From contig NZ_JBBNAC010000001.1 of the NCBI RefSeq assembly GCF_037996825.1, positions 1,612,001 to 1,676,000 on the forward strand: DNA of 64,000 nt. Direction: 5' to 3'. The notes under the pieces are model-generated. The model was not told the origin of the DNA. It saw nothing but the letters and a program-made list of their open reading frames with translations, and did not search any database. The DNA is from Bdellovibrio sp. BCCA (lineage in GTDB: Bacteria > Bdellovibrionota > Bdellovibrionia > Bdellovibrionales > Bdellovibrionaceae). How positions within the stretch are numbered: the first letter of the stretch is position 1; each line of letters starts with the position of its first letter. This document shows positions 8,252-17,257 of the stretch, piece after piece. Made by a program: the position numbers and the translations under genes.

Positions 8252-8839
8252 TTGAAAAGTCGATTTATTGCCGCCATGGATCTTTTGCAAGAAGAGGCCT
8301 CGCGAGGGGATCTCACTTTGCACCGGATTTTTCAGCTCCTCGGAGAAGAGGGGCACGCCATGCTTATGCTTTTCCTTTGTCTGCCATTCATGCAGCCGAT
8401 TCCGATTCCAGGACTCTCCACCCCGCTAGGGCTTCTGGTGGCTATCGTGGCGTTTTTTCTGTATCTCAATCGCCCGCCATGGCTTCCCAAGAAATTTGAA
8501 AATCTCAAGATTTCATCTGAAGTTCTTTTAAAGATTTCTGAAGTGGCAGAGAAGATCTGGAAACATGCTTCCAAAATAATAAAACAGCGCATGATTTTCC
8601 TGCACGACCATTGGTTCTTTCGTATTTTGAATCTGATCGTGGTCGTGGTGAATGCATTCCTTTTAGCGTTGCCGTTACCTATACCTTTTTCCAATACTGT
8701 TCCTGTGATTGCTATAGTTTTAAGTGCTATTGGCTATATGGAAAAGGACGGAGTTTTTATCCTTTTTAGCTACCTCTGGTGTCTTATAGTTGCGTCCTTC
8801 TTTGCAACTTTAACCATGGGAGCGATTCACCTTACATAA
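8252..8839 (+). CDS. ExoD-family membrane protein
   Basis: This protein matches the ExoD family (PF06055), first linked to exopolysaccharide production in rhizobia; the biochemical role is unknown. An N-terminal helical part (FIAAMDLLQEEASRGDLTLHRIFQLLG) is followed by PFMQPIPIPGLSTPLG, the typical proline-rich hairpin, and by further membrane segments with a second such motif, LPLPIPFSNTVP. The frame is open from TTG 8222. I prefer TTG 8252 because AAGGAAGG (8240-8247) sits 4 bases before it; ATG 8276 is another option. Confidence 0.8.
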   Translation: MKSRFIAAMDLLQEEASRGDLTLHRIFQLLGEEGHAMLMLFLCLPFMQPIPIPGLSTPLGLLVAIVAFFLYLNRPPWLPKKFENLKISSEVLLKISEVAEKIWKHASKIIKQRMIFLHDHWFFRILNLIVVVVNAFLLALPLPIPFSNTVPVIAIVLSAIGYMEKDGVFILFSYLWCLIVASFFATLTMGAIHLT

Positions 8840-8843
8840 ACTT

Positions 8844-8907
8844 AGGTCCGGCGGCGGACGCCGGCAGAGCTGGAACGCCGAAGGGCGTGTAAGCTGAAGC
8901 AGGACCT
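8844..8907. other. GC-rich structured element (possible small RNA or REP-like repeat)
   Basis: This intergenic stretch is much more GC-rich than its surroundings and folds into a closed multiloop. AGGTCC (8844-8849) pairs with GGACCT (8902-8907) or, alternatively, CCGGCG (8848-8853) pairs with CGCCGG (8859-8864). A second hairpin forms from AGCT (8868-8871) with AGCT (8892-8895), and ACGCC (8875-8879) with GGCGT (8884-8888). It ends about 60 bases before the Cys-rich protein gene. It could be a small RNA, a leader element or a dispersed repeat. Confidence 0.45.
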
Positions 8908-8969
8908 CGAGGACTTTGTTTCTTAAAAAAATCTATGACTACAATAAAGTCTCCTAGGAGGAAAACAAC

Positions 8970-9356
8970 ATGGGAAGACTGATTGTAGTTTGTGCGTTGG
9001 TTTTAGGTTTTGGTTCCTTGTCGATGGCTCACGAAGAGGGGCCATGCGCGAAAGATCGTGAGACATTGTGTGCCGGTGTTGAGCATGGCGGTGGCGCCAT
9101 TGCGAAATGCATGAAAGAAAACAAAGACAAAGTGTCTGGCGAATGTAAAGCCCACATGGACAAAATGAAAGGGCACATGAAGGAAATGAAAGAAGCTTGT
9201 CATGACGACGTAGAAAAATTCTGCGGTGAAGTGCAACCAGGAAAAGGTCGCATCATGAAATGCATGAAAGAACATAAAGAAGAACTTTCTGCTTCATGCA
9301 AAGAAGAAGTGGCAAGCGCAAAAGAAATGCGCAAGAAAGCTAGAAAAGGACACTGA
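8970..9356 (+). CDS. Exported cysteine-rich GLG1-repeat protein
   Basis: This 128-residue protein has a signal peptide (about 1-20, cut near SMAH) and two similar cysteine repeats of the GLG1/Cys-rich_rpt type (PF00839). Each has C..D...LC.GV or CHDDVEKFC, then G.G.I.KCMKE..., then a final Cys (GECK, ASCK). The cysteines probably form disulfides in the periplasm. Lys, Glu and Met are very frequent. The function is unknown in bacteria. A strong ribosome site (AGGAGGAAAAC) precedes the ATG. The MFS gene starts 8 bases after its stop. Confidence 0.8.
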   Translation: MGRLIVVCALVLGFGSLSMAHEEGPCAKDRETLCAGVEHGGGAIAKCMKENKDKVSGECKAHMDKMKGHMKEMKEACHDDVEKFCGEVQPGKGRIMKCMKEHKEELSASCKEEVASAKEMRKKARKGH

Positions 9357-9364
9357 TCGTTTTC

Positions 9365-10621
9365 ATGAGAGAAAAGAGTTTACGCTTAAGTCTATTTGAC
9401 GCCTTTCTTTGCTCTCTCATGATTGGAGCCGGCGAGACCTACTTGCCGGCTTATTCTTTATCTATCGGCATGGGGGAGATCTTTGCAGGAGTTCTATCGA
9501 CCCTTCCGATTGTGAGCGGCGCCTTCTTACAACTTCTCACTCCGCGCGGCTTACAAAGAGTGCAATCTCACAAGCATTGGGTTGTCGCTTCGACAACTCT
9601 TCAAGCATTGACCTTTATTCCGCTAATTTATTTTTCAGCTACGCGTGCTCCCAATTTTTGGACTTTGTTTTTTATTTTAACTTTGTACTGGGGATCGGGG
9701 TTTGCGGCAGGTCCTGCATGGAATTACTGGATGGGCCGCTTGGTGCAAGTCGAAGAGGGGAACCGTTACTTTTCCAAGCGCTCGCGAGTTTCGCAATTTG
9801 GTATTTTAATCGGTCTTATCGGTGGAGGTGTGGCCCTTCACAATAAAGTGGAAATCGGACCTTTCTCGTCTGTTTTCACGATGCTTTTTATTTTTGCTTT
9901 CGGCTGCCGGTTGATTTCTTCATTTATTTTATCGTCGCAGTATTTTGATCCCAAGTGGACTCGTGAACCGAAGCTTGGCTTCAGAGCTTCGTGGAAAGTG
10001 TTTTGGGCGAATACTTCAAAACGCCAATTTTTCTTTTTCTTAGCGCCATTTCAGGCGGCCGTGTTTGTTTCTTCTCCCTTTGTGACGCCTTATATGCTGG
10101 CGCAAGTGAAGATGGACTATGGCACTTACATGACAGCAATTGGAATTCTTTTCGTCGGAAAAATCTTAGCGCTAAGTCTGATTGATCGCTTCCGCGGGAA
10201 TGCTTCGGGATTTAGTTTATTAGTGCTGGGTGCTGGCGCCATTGTTCCACTTCCGGCCATGTGGGCTGTTAGCAGCAATTCGGTTTTTATTTTTGCTTTG
10301 CAGTTCGTAAGTGGTTTTGCCTGGGCGTTTGTGGAAGTCGGTCTTTCTTTGATCTTCTTTAAAGATTTAAAACAAGAAGAAAAAGTTCCTGTTTTAACGG
10401 TTTACAATCTTCTGAATTCTTTGGCGATCATTCTAGGAACTTATATCGGCGGTAAATTCTTGTGGTTCTTCGGAGAAAAAATCACAAGTTACTACATGGT
10501 CTTTATCTTAGGATCAGTTGCGAGATTTGCAGGGTTCTTGCCTTTGTATCTTTACGTAAAAACACAGCTCGTGGGAACTCTTTCGGAGACTTCTACGCAA
10601 GAGACGGAAAAAGCGTCTTAA
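9365..10621 (+). CDS. MFS transporter
   Basis: This 418-residue protein has about twelve hydrophobic segments and the layout of a major facilitator superfamily member. A typical loop-2-like segment (TPRGLQRVQSHKHW) follows the second membrane span, and there is a basic central loop near 190-215. The substrate cannot be assigned. The last 29 bases overlap the end of the convergent trmO gene. It follows the Cys-rich gene closely, so the pair may form one transcript. Confidence 0.8.
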   Translation: MREKSLRLSLFDAFLCSLMIGAGETYLPAYSLSIGMGEIFAGVLSTLPIVSGAFLQLLTPRGLQRVQSHKHWVVASTTLQALTFIPLIYFSATRAPNFWTLFFILTLYWGSGFAAGPAWNYWMGRLVQVEEGNRYFSKRSRVSQFGILIGLIGGGVALHNKVEIGPFSSVFTMLFIFAFGCRLISSFILSSQYFDPKWTREPKLGFRASWKVFWANTSKRQFFFFLAPFQAAVFVSSPFVTPYMLAQVKMDYGTYMTAIGILFVGKILALSLIDRFRGNASGFSLLVLGAGAIVPLPAMWAVSSNSVFIFALQFVSGFAWAFVEVGLSLIFFKDLKQEEKVPVLTVYNLLNSLAIILGTYIGGKFLWFFGEKITSYYMVFILGSVARFAGFLPLYLYVKTQLVGTLSETSTQETEKAS

Positions 10622-11372
10622 ACTTTCGATGAATGTCTTTATCTGAATAAGGATCGTCTTGATTCTGCAGATCCTCTTCACTGTATCCAGAAAAAATCTT
10701 TTCTACAGCAACGTGCGTGTCATTTAAAGAAAACACGGCTCGCCAAGTGCGATAGGCAATGACGAAACCATCACCCTCAGCCTTAACGCGTTTCTTCTTT
10801 GAATTTTTCGGTTCATATTCTAACTGATGCTGCAAAAAACTTTTAAGTTGAGAAACGCCCAAAGATTCCAAGAAATCCAATTGCTCAAGAGCTTTTTCAG
10901 AAAAACTCACAGAGTGCTTGGTTGAGTCTTGCAACCAAAGAGGTTCCACACCTGGAAACGAATCCGCATAAGCCACATAAGGCTTAATATCTAAAATCGG
11001 ACTGCCATCTAGAAGATCGGCTCCGGCCACATGGATTTTTAATTTTTCAATACGCAGAACCTTCACACAACTCATACCAATAGAGTTGGGACGGTAGGGG
11101 GAGCGAGTCGCAAATACACCGATCTTGGTGTCACGTCCGCGCGGAGGCAGCACCATAGGATTCCAATGCGGATTATGATGGAAACTAAATATCACCCAAA
11201 TGCGTTCGCAACCATCAAGCCCCGTAAGAGCCTGTTCAAAGTTGTGACCCGCTTCAAGTTCAATAAGGCCTTCAGAATGAAACTCGTCAGGCTGTCTTCC
11301 AGCTTCATAGGGTTGCACTTGATTGCTATGAAAAAAACCAATAGGTGCGAAAGTTATTTCTTTTGGCGCCAT
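10593..11372 (-). CDS. trmO: tRNA (N6-threonylcarbamoyl-A37) methyltransferase TrmO
   Basis: The protein (259 residues from ATG 11372) belongs to the TrmO/TsaA/YaeB family, which uses S-adenosylmethionine to methylate t6A37 in some tRNAs. The family signatures are clear: PIGFFHS near the start, the middle RIWVIFSFH and PRGRDTKIGVFATRSPYRPNSIG, and LDGSPILDIKPYV. The C-terminal part with RTWRAVFSLND is also usual. It overlaps the SpoU-type gene by 19 bases and so is co-transcribed with it. Confidence 0.92.
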   Translation of the reverse strand: MAPKEITFAPIGFFHSNQVQPYEAGRQPDEFHSEGLIELEAGHNFEQALTGLDGCERIWVIFSFHHNPHWNPMVLPPRGRDTKIGVFATRSPYRPNSIGMSCVKVLRIEKLKIHVAGADLLDGSPILDIKPYVAYADSFPGVEPLWLQDSTKHSVSFSEKALEQLDFLESLGVSQLKSFLQHQLEYEPKNSKKKRVKAEGDGFVIAYRTWRAVFSLNDTHVAVEKIFSGYSEEDLQNQDDPYSDKDIHRKFKTLFPSLA

Positions 11373-12127
11373 TGTCGCATCCATTCAAATCCAGCAATCG
11401 CGGCGGTCACACCCACATTCAAAGAGTTCTTGCGCCCCCGCAAAGGCACAATACGAACTTCATCAATCACTTTTAAAATTTCAGGATCAAGGCCAAAGCG
11501 CTCATTGCCTAAAACAAAAGCCGTGGCTTCCGTTTCAAAAGGCTCATAAAGATCCACAGCACTTGCCGCAGTCTCAAGCGCAACAATGCGGTATCCTTCA
11601 TCCTTAAGCTCTTCAAGACATTCTAAAAGCTTCGGAGCTTCTTCCCAGGAAAGATACTCCTGTGTTCCCATGGCGGTCTTTTCAACTTTCCACTGAGTGG
11701 GATTAGGAGTGTAACCGCAAAGATAAATTTTCTCAGCACCCAGGCATTCTGCTGTTCTAAAAATAGAGCCAACGTTAAATGCGGAGCGGATATTATCTAA
11801 AACAAAAACCAACGGAAGACGCTCTTCCGCCGTTTCGTTTTTATCATTTTCAATAATCAGAAAATCATCATCTTGCAGATTTTTATGAAGAAGACGTTCA
11901 AAAGGAATCGCAAAGCTTACAAAATGTTTCAGCGTCATCTCGGGAGTCAGATGTTTTTCCAACTCCGCAAGACGAGACACATCAGGATTTTCAAAATTTT
12001 TAAGATCTTTGATTTTATCTTTTAGACTTTGTAGGGCAGGAGACGAAAAATCACTCGACTTTTCAAGCTCTAAAAAGAGCCTATGAATTTCTTCAAGCGA
12101 TTTTTTCTCCTGCGGTGAAAGACTCAT
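11354..12127 (-). CDS. SpoU/TrmH-family RNA 2'-O-methyltransferase
   Basis: This 257-residue SPOUT enzyme carries the three TrmH motifs: NIRSAFNVGSIFRTAE (motif 1), VLGNERFGLDPEIL (motif 2) and VPLRGRKNSLNVGVTAAIAGFEW (motif 3, the trefoil-knot SAM site). The N-terminal 90 residues are helical and acidic and may bind RNA. It would methylate a ribose in tRNA or rRNA; the target is not decided by sequence. It sits between metG and trmO, all on the same strand with 1-base or overlapping junctions, forming a translation-related operon. Confidence 0.9.
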   Translation of the reverse strand: MSLSPQEKKSLEEIHRLFLELEKSSDFSSPALQSLKDKIKDLKNFENPDVSRLAELEKHLTPEMTLKHFVSFAIPFERLLHKNLQDDDFLIIENDKNETAEERLPLVFVLDNIRSAFNVGSIFRTAECLGAEKIYLCGYTPNPTQWKVEKTAMGTQEYLSWEEAPKLLECLEELKDEGYRIVALETAASAVDLYEPFETEATAFVLGNERFGLDPEILKVIDEVRIVPLRGRKNSLNVGVTAAIAGFEWMRQWRQKK

Positions 12128-14202
12128 TACTTCACTCGTTGGCCGACTTGAGCCCCTTCGTCTGCAGAAAGAACAAACAAATCACTGCCGCCAGAGCCCG
12201 CTGCCAAGATCATACCTTCAGACATTCCGAATTTCATTTTGCGCGGTTTTAAATTCACGCAAACCAAAACTTTACGTCCTAAAAGCTGTTCAGGCGTATA
12301 AGCCGCCTTGATACCAGAAATGATCTGACGAATTTCGCCTTGGCCAATATCGACTTTCAAACGAAGAAGTTTATCTGCTTCTTTGATTTCTTCAGCTTCG
12401 ACAACTTGACCAATACGCAAATCGACTTTTTCAAAATCAGGGAATTCAATTTCAGCAGGCTTATCGGAAGTAGCTGCTGTCTTTGGAGCTGCTCCAGCCT
12501 GCGCGCTCTTCGGCGCTCCGGCACTGCCCGCAAGTGCGGCCTTAGCTGCTTGAATCTCTTCGTTGATCTTACGACTTTCTTCAACCATCGCTTTGACTTT
12601 GTCAGCCTCTACGCGAGTGGCAAGATGTTCGTAGTCGTTGATAGGACGATTCTTAAGAACCGTTTGAATATCAGACCACTGATAATCTTTTTCACCCAAA
12701 AGTTTTGACACTTTCTCTGTATAGAAAGGCAGAACTGGCTTCAAATAAATCGCAAGCAGTCTAAACATATTCAAAGTCGTTGTGATAACTTGCTTAGTGC
12801 CTGCAGGATCAGACTCCAATGTTTTCCATGGAGCCTTTTCATCAAAGTATTTATTTGCATCATCAGCCAAAGAGCGAATCTCATTGATCGCTTTCGCAAA
12901 ATCACGAGCTTCATAGTGAGCAGTAATGCTTTCCGCCGTTTTCTGACCGTGAGCAATCAGTTTTGCACCTTCTGCATCAGGCTCACTCATCATGCCGTCC
13001 ATTTTCTTCTTAAGCATTTGGCCGCCACGAGAACCCAAGTTTGTGATCTTACCCACAAGCTCGGAATTTACGCGATTCACGAAATCCTCAAGATTCAAAT
13101 CGATATCATCCACAGAGCTATTCAGTTTCGTTGAATAGTAGTAGCGCAGATATTCAGGATTGAGGTGATTTAAATAAGTACGAGCCGCGATGAATGTCCC
13201 TTTAGACTTAGACATCTTCTCGCCATTCACCATCAAGTGACCGTGAACGAACACTTGATTCGGAGATCTGAAGTCCGCCGCTTTTAAGAAAGCAGGCCAA
13301 AAGATCGTATGGAAGCGCGCAATATCTTTACCGATAAAGTGATAAACTTCACGGCTAGGGTCTTGCCATACGTCTTTCAAGGACTTGCCATTCTTTTTTG
13401 CCCACTGTTCAGTCGTGGACATATATCCCATCGGAGCATCCACCCAAACATAGAAGAATTTTTTATTGTTTGTGCCTGGAATCGCAAAGCCAAAGTAAGG
13501 CTCATCACGAGAGATATCCAAATCATGAAGATCTTCGTTAAACCACTCCAGCATCTTCTTGGAAATTTCAGAAGAACAATGCTGAGGAATCCACTCTTCA
13601 AGATATTTTTTAAAGTCATTCAGTTTAAAGAAAATACTCTCACTGTCTTTAAGAACCGGAGTTGTTCCGCACAAAGAACAGTGAACGTCTTTCATATCAC
13701 TGGGTGAATAAGTCGAACCGCACACGTCACAAGAGTCGCCATACTGTTCTTTCGCTCCACACTTAGGGCACGTGCCTTTCACAAAACGATCAGGAAGGAA
13801 CATTTTGTCGTGGTTACAGTAAAGCTGCTGAATTTTTTGTGTGCGTGTATGGCCGCCTTCTACCATTTTTTGATAGAAGAATTCACAAAGAGCTTTGTTC
13901 TCTTGCGAGTTCGTAGAGCCGTACAAAGAAAACTCAACTTGGAAATCCGCAAAATCCTTTGTGTGCTCCTCATAGCTTTTTGCGATCAAAGCTTCTGGAG
14001 TAATACCCATCTCACGAGCTTTCACCATGATCGGTGTTCCATGCGTGTCATCAGCACAGATGTATGTGCACTCATGGCCTCTCATGCGTTGAAAGCGTGC
14101 CCAAAAGTCAGCTTGAAGATATTCCACCAAGTGACCCAAATGGATGTATCCATTGGCGTAGGGGAGAGCACAAGTCATGAGGATTTTACGGTTTTGATTC
14201 AT
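12127..14202 (-). CDS. metG: Methionyl-tRNA synthetase
   Basis: From ATG 14202 the enzyme is 691 residues and charges tRNA-Met. It has the HIGH-type motif YANGYIHLGHL near the N terminus, two zinc knuckles (CPKCG with CDVCG, and CSLCG with a partner) and KMSKS in GEKMSKSKGT. An Ala-rich linker leads to a C-terminal tRNA-binding OB domain (VDLRIGQVVEAEEIKEADKL, then MSEGMILAAG). This is the long E. coli-like form. The frame is open 16 codons further upstream, but MNQNRKILMTCALPYANG is the natural start. Confidence 0.96.
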   Translation of the reverse strand: MNQNRKILMTCALPYANGYIHLGHLVEYLQADFWARFQRMRGHECTYICADDTHGTPIMVKAREMGITPEALIAKSYEEHTKDFADFQVEFSLYGSTNSQENKALCEFFYQKMVEGGHTRTQKIQQLYCNHDKMFLPDRFVKGTCPKCGAKEQYGDSCDVCGSTYSPSDMKDVHCSLCGTTPVLKDSESIFFKLNDFKKYLEEWIPQHCSSEISKKMLEWFNEDLHDLDISRDEPYFGFAIPGTNNKKFFYVWVDAPMGYMSTTEQWAKKNGKSLKDVWQDPSREVYHFIGKDIARFHTIFWPAFLKAADFRSPNQVFVHGHLMVNGEKMSKSKGTFIAARTYLNHLNPEYLRYYYSTKLNSSVDDIDLNLEDFVNRVNSELVGKITNLGSRGGQMLKKKMDGMMSEPDAEGAKLIAHGQKTAESITAHYEARDFAKAINEIRSLADDANKYFDEKAPWKTLESDPAGTKQVITTTLNMFRLLAIYLKPVLPFYTEKVSKLLGEKDYQWSDIQTVLKNRPINDYEHLATRVEADKVKAMVEESRKINEEIQAAKAALAGSAGAPKSAQAGAAPKTAATSDKPAEIEFPDFEKVDLRIGQVVEAEEIKEADKLLRLKVDIGQGEIRQIISGIKAAYTPEQLLGRKVLVCVNLKPRKMKFGMSEGMILAAGSGGSDLFVLSADEGAQVGQRVK

Positions 14203-14221
14203 CTTTGCGGGACCTTTCAGT

Positions 14222-15115
14222 TTAGCGCCATTCCACCAGACCAGAGTCAAAGTGGTACATAGCCTTCACTATCTTTACATCACCCGAACCTACAGCGTCA
14301 CGCAGGATTGCAGAGCGTTCTAGGAGATCTTTCGCCACGCCATCTACGTTACTCCAAGTTTCCTCTAAAAGCCCTTGGGACGGAGTCGAGTTCGCATATT
14401 TTTGCACGCGAGGTTTAATATCATTCACAAGACCTTCAAGCGCAGGACTTCCCAAGGAAGATCCCTTTAAGGACGCCAGGGCGGCATTTACAGCGCCACA
14501 AGACTCATGGCCCATCACAACAACCAAGTTAGAACCCAAGTGAGCCACTGCGTATTCGATGCTGCCAATCACATTGTCATCCAAAGATTCACCAGCAGTT
14601 CTAATAACAAAAACTTCGCCCAATTTTTGGTCAAAAACGATTTCCGGTGGAACGCGAGAGTCACTGCAAGACAAAATCACAGAGTGAGGTTTTTGTCCTG
14701 CTGCCAAAGGAAGACGATCTTTGGAAGAAGCCCCATCATTACGGAAGAACCCTTTCACATAACGAGTGTTGCCGTTTTTTAACCAGCCTTGAGCTTTTTC
14801 TGCAGGAACAGGGCCAGCTTCACGAACTGATTTTTCAGCACCGTGGGATGTTTGAATATGTTGAGCGGCAGCGGCCACAGCTTCTTTCATTTCAGTTGCT
14901 TGGCTTTGTGCCTCGGCCTCAGTATCCTCAGGGGTGATGCGAGTGATTTCTTTAGGACCGTTTGTCGTTGCCTGACCAGGAGCTTCTTTCGATTTTCCTT
15001 GCTGATCCTTTAAAAGAACTTTCGTGTCATCTTGAGTTGGCGTGCGGTGTCTTTGCATGGACGAGCAGCCAGCCAGTGAAACGATAACAAAACACATTGT
15101 GAAAAGTTTTAACAT
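14222..15115 (-). CDS. Lipoprotein beta-class carbonic anhydrase
   Basis: The protein (297 residues from ATG 15115) starts with a lipoprotein signal ending in SLAGC (Cys17), then about 100 low-complexity residues rich in Gln, Glu and Ala, then a beta-carbonic anhydrase domain. The zinc and active-site residues are in ILSCSDSRVPPEIVFD and VVMGHESCGAVNAAL, that is CxDxR and HxxC. It interconverts CO2 and bicarbonate, here on the outer side of a membrane, which is unusual for the beta class. It lies 19 bases upstream of metG on the same strand. Confidence 0.88.
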   Translation of the reverse strand: MLKLFTMCFVIVSLAGCSSMQRHRTPTQDDTKVLLKDQQGKSKEAPGQATTNGPKEITRITPEDTEAEAQSQATEMKEAVAAAAQHIQTSHGAEKSVREAGPVPAEKAQGWLKNGNTRYVKGFFRNDGASSKDRLPLAAGQKPHSVILSCSDSRVPPEIVFDQKLGEVFVIRTAGESLDDNVIGSIEYAVAHLGSNLVVVMGHESCGAVNAALASLKGSSLGSPALEGLVNDIKPRVQKYANSTPSQGLLEETWSNVDGVAKDLLERSAILRDAVGSGDVKIVKAMYHFDSGLVEWR

Positions 15116-15241
15116 TTGATCCTCCCTGATGCTGTTCTTTATTCTCAGGACCTCCATCGAGGGACGTCAAATTAAAAACAAAAAAACTTTTACCCCTATT
15201 GGGGTGCAACTAAGATAGAAAAATCAATTGAGGAGTTACCA

Positions 15242-16216
15242 ATGCCTGTTTCAATTTTATCCCCCTCTGAAATCCAAGCCAAACTTCAAGAGCGCTCGTA
15301 TCCGGCGCAAAAGTCTTATTTAGCGATGTACAGCACTTGGTGGGGAGGAATTGTAACGGACCCGGGGTTCATGATGGTTCCCATTGATGATCATCTTGTG
15401 CACCGCGGGGACGGCGTCTTTGAAGCAATTAAGGTCGTTGATGGCAGTGCTTTTCTTTTGCAAGAACACCTTGAGCGCTTGCAAAGTTCGGCGTCGCAAT
15501 TGGGAATCGCGCTTCCGATGTCCCTTAGTGAAATCAAAGACGTGATCGCAAAGACAACCATTGCCACAGGGGCCAGAAACGCCATCTTGCGTCTGTATAT
15601 TTCCCGTGGTCCCGGTGGTTTCACGACGAATCCCTATGATTCCATCGCGTCGCAACTTTATTTGGTTGTGACATCTTATGCGCCGATCTCAGAAGAAAAA
15701 TACCAAAACGGTGTCAAAGTCGGAAAAAGCAAGGTTGCACCGAAAGAGCCGTGGTTTGCAACGATCAAAAGCTGCAATTACCTTCCGAACGTGATGATGA
15801 AAAAAGAAAGTGTGGATCGCAAAATTGACTTCACCATCGGCATTGATCCTCAAGGATTCCTCACTGAGGGCAGCACTGAAAATATCGTGCTGGTAGATAA
15901 AAATAAAAATCTTCTTCGCCCGAAACTGCGTCAAATTCTTAAAGGCACAACGATGATGCGCAGTTTTGAACTAGCCGGTGCTCTTTTAGATGAAGGCCTT
16001 CTTTCTTCTATTCAAGAAAAAGACATTTCAGAAAAAGATCTTCTAGAAGCCCGTGAAGTGATGATGATCGGGACGACGCTGGATGTATTGCCTGTGACTG
16101 AGTACGAAGGCACAAAAATCGGTGAGGGGAAGCAAGGTGAAGTTTCGGCAAAACTTTTAAAACTTCTTCGCGAAGATATTAAAAAGGGGCCGAAATCGAC
16201 CCCTCTCTACGTTTAA
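15242..16216 (+). CDS. Class IV PLP aminotransferase
   Basis: This 324-residue protein is a fold-type IV PLP enzyme, the family of branched-chain aminotransferase (IlvE), D-amino acid transaminase and aminodeoxychorismate lyase. Signatures are HRGDGVFEAIKV near 57-68, the Lys in TIKSCNYLPNVMMKKE, and LTEGSTENIVLV, which binds the cofactor phosphate. The exact substrate is not decided; it could be branched-chain amino acids or aminodeoxychorismate. A GAGGAG ribosome site precedes the ATG. The stop overlaps the mreB stop by 4 bp in a convergent arrangement. Confidence 0.85.
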   Translation: MPVSILSPSEIQAKLQERSYPAQKSYLAMYSTWWGGIVTDPGFMMVPIDDHLVHRGDGVFEAIKVVDGSAFLLQEHLERLQSSASQLGIALPMSLSEIKDVIAKTTIATGARNAILRLYISRGPGGFTTNPYDSIASQLYLVVTSYAPISEEKYQNGVKVGKSKVAPKEPWFATIKSCNYLPNVMMKKESVDRKIDFTIGIDPQGFLTEGSTENIVLVDKNKNLLRPKLRQILKGTTMMRSFELAGALLDEGLLSSIQEKDISEKDLLEAREVMMIGTTLDVLPVTEYEGTKIGEGKQGEVSAKLLKLLREDIKKGPKSTPLYV

Positions 16217-17256
16217 ATTTCCAACTGAATTTTATCCAAAAGCTCCGGATCGCTCAACACAGCTTCGCCACCCTTGGCGATGGCTGTGAGAGGGCTTTCC
16301 GCGATTCTCACAGGCAAGCGCACTTCATTTTGAATTCGCAAATCAAAATCGCGAATCAAAGCGCCACCTCCGGCAAGAACAACTCCTCTTTCGATAATGT
16401 CAGAAACAAGTTCTGGTGGAGTGTGCTCCAAAGCTCTGTGAATCGCATTGATAACCTCTTGAATACAACCATTCATAGCAAGTCCCACATCTTCAGAACT
16501 GGCTTCAATAGTTTTATTCATTCCTGTGTCGGCATCACGTCCTGAGATCGTTGCGGTACGAATATCTTTTTTGGGAACTGCAGTTCCAATGGAAACTTTT
16601 AAATACTCCGCCGTCGTTTCAGAAATAATGAGCTTTTTATAGCGACGGAAGTAATCAATAATCGCATCGTCAATTTTGTGTCCACCGACTCGAGCTGCTT
16701 CACAATATACGATGTCAGCTAAGGCGATCACAGCGACTTCTGTTGTGCCACCACCGATGTCGATAATCATGTTACCTTCTGCTGAACGAATATTTAGACC
16801 CGAGCCAATAGCTGCTGCCATCGGTTCATCAATTAAGAAAACTTCTTTTGCGCCCGCAGCTTTACAAGATTGAATAACGGCTTTTTTCTCAACTTCAGTC
16901 ACGCCATAAGGCAAAGAGACCACAACGCGTGGGCGAGAAAACGCAGACTTCACTCCCGGCTGACTTAAGAAATGCTGAAGCATCACTTCCGATGTTTCAA
17001 AATCTGCAATCACGCCATCACGAATAGGCTTTTGTGCAAAAATACTCCCGGGATTGTTTGCCAATTTTTCTTTGGCGTCGTTTCCGACAGCAATCACTCT
17101 TTTTTTGCCAGGACTTGTCTGTTGGTAGGCGATCAAAGACGGTTCGTTGAGAACAATCCCTTTTCCGCGAGCCGCAATCAAAGTGTTCGCAGTGCCAAGA
17201 TCCACATAAAGATCCGCTGCTGTTCCGGCGTCGTCCTTAAAGAACCATGATAGCAT
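16213..17256 (-). CDS. mreB: Rod-shape protein MreB
   Basis: From ATG 17256 the protein is 347 residues, the normal MreB length. It is an actin-like ATPase that guides peptidoglycan synthesis along the cell side wall. An amphipathic start (MLSWFF) is followed by phosphate 1 DLGTANTLI, VSLPYGVT, phosphate 2 IDIGGGTTEVAVIAL and the adenosine motif VVLAGGGALIRDFD. mreC and mreD do not follow; instead the gene sits 1 base after a beta-rich exported protein. Bdellovibrio carries two mreB genes; this separated copy may be one of them. Confidence 0.94.
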   Translation of the reverse strand: MLSWFFKDDAGTAADLYVDLGTANTLIAARGKGIVLNEPSLIAYQQTSPGKKRVIAVGNDAKEKLANNPGSIFAQKPIRDGVIADFETSEVMLQHFLSQPGVKSAFSRPRVVVSLPYGVTEVEKKAVIQSCKAAGAKEVFLIDEPMAAAIGSGLNIRSAEGNMIIDIGGGTTEVAVIALADIVYCEAARVGGHKIDDAIIDYFRRYKKLIISETTAEYLKVSIGTAVPKKDIRTATISGRDADTGMNKTIEASSEDVGLAMNGCIQEVINAIHRALEHTPPELVSDIIERGVVLAGGGALIRDFDLRIQNEVRLPVRIAESPLTAIAKGGEAVLSDPELLDKIQLEI

Positions 17257-17257
17257 A

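Noticed and set aside
8215-8499. A 94-codon frame overlapping the ExoD gene
   Set aside because: Out of frame with the ExoD protein, with no motif; a shadow.
12340-14262. Long plus-strand open frames opposite metG
   Set aside because: They are shadows of a clear aminoacyl-tRNA synthetase gene.
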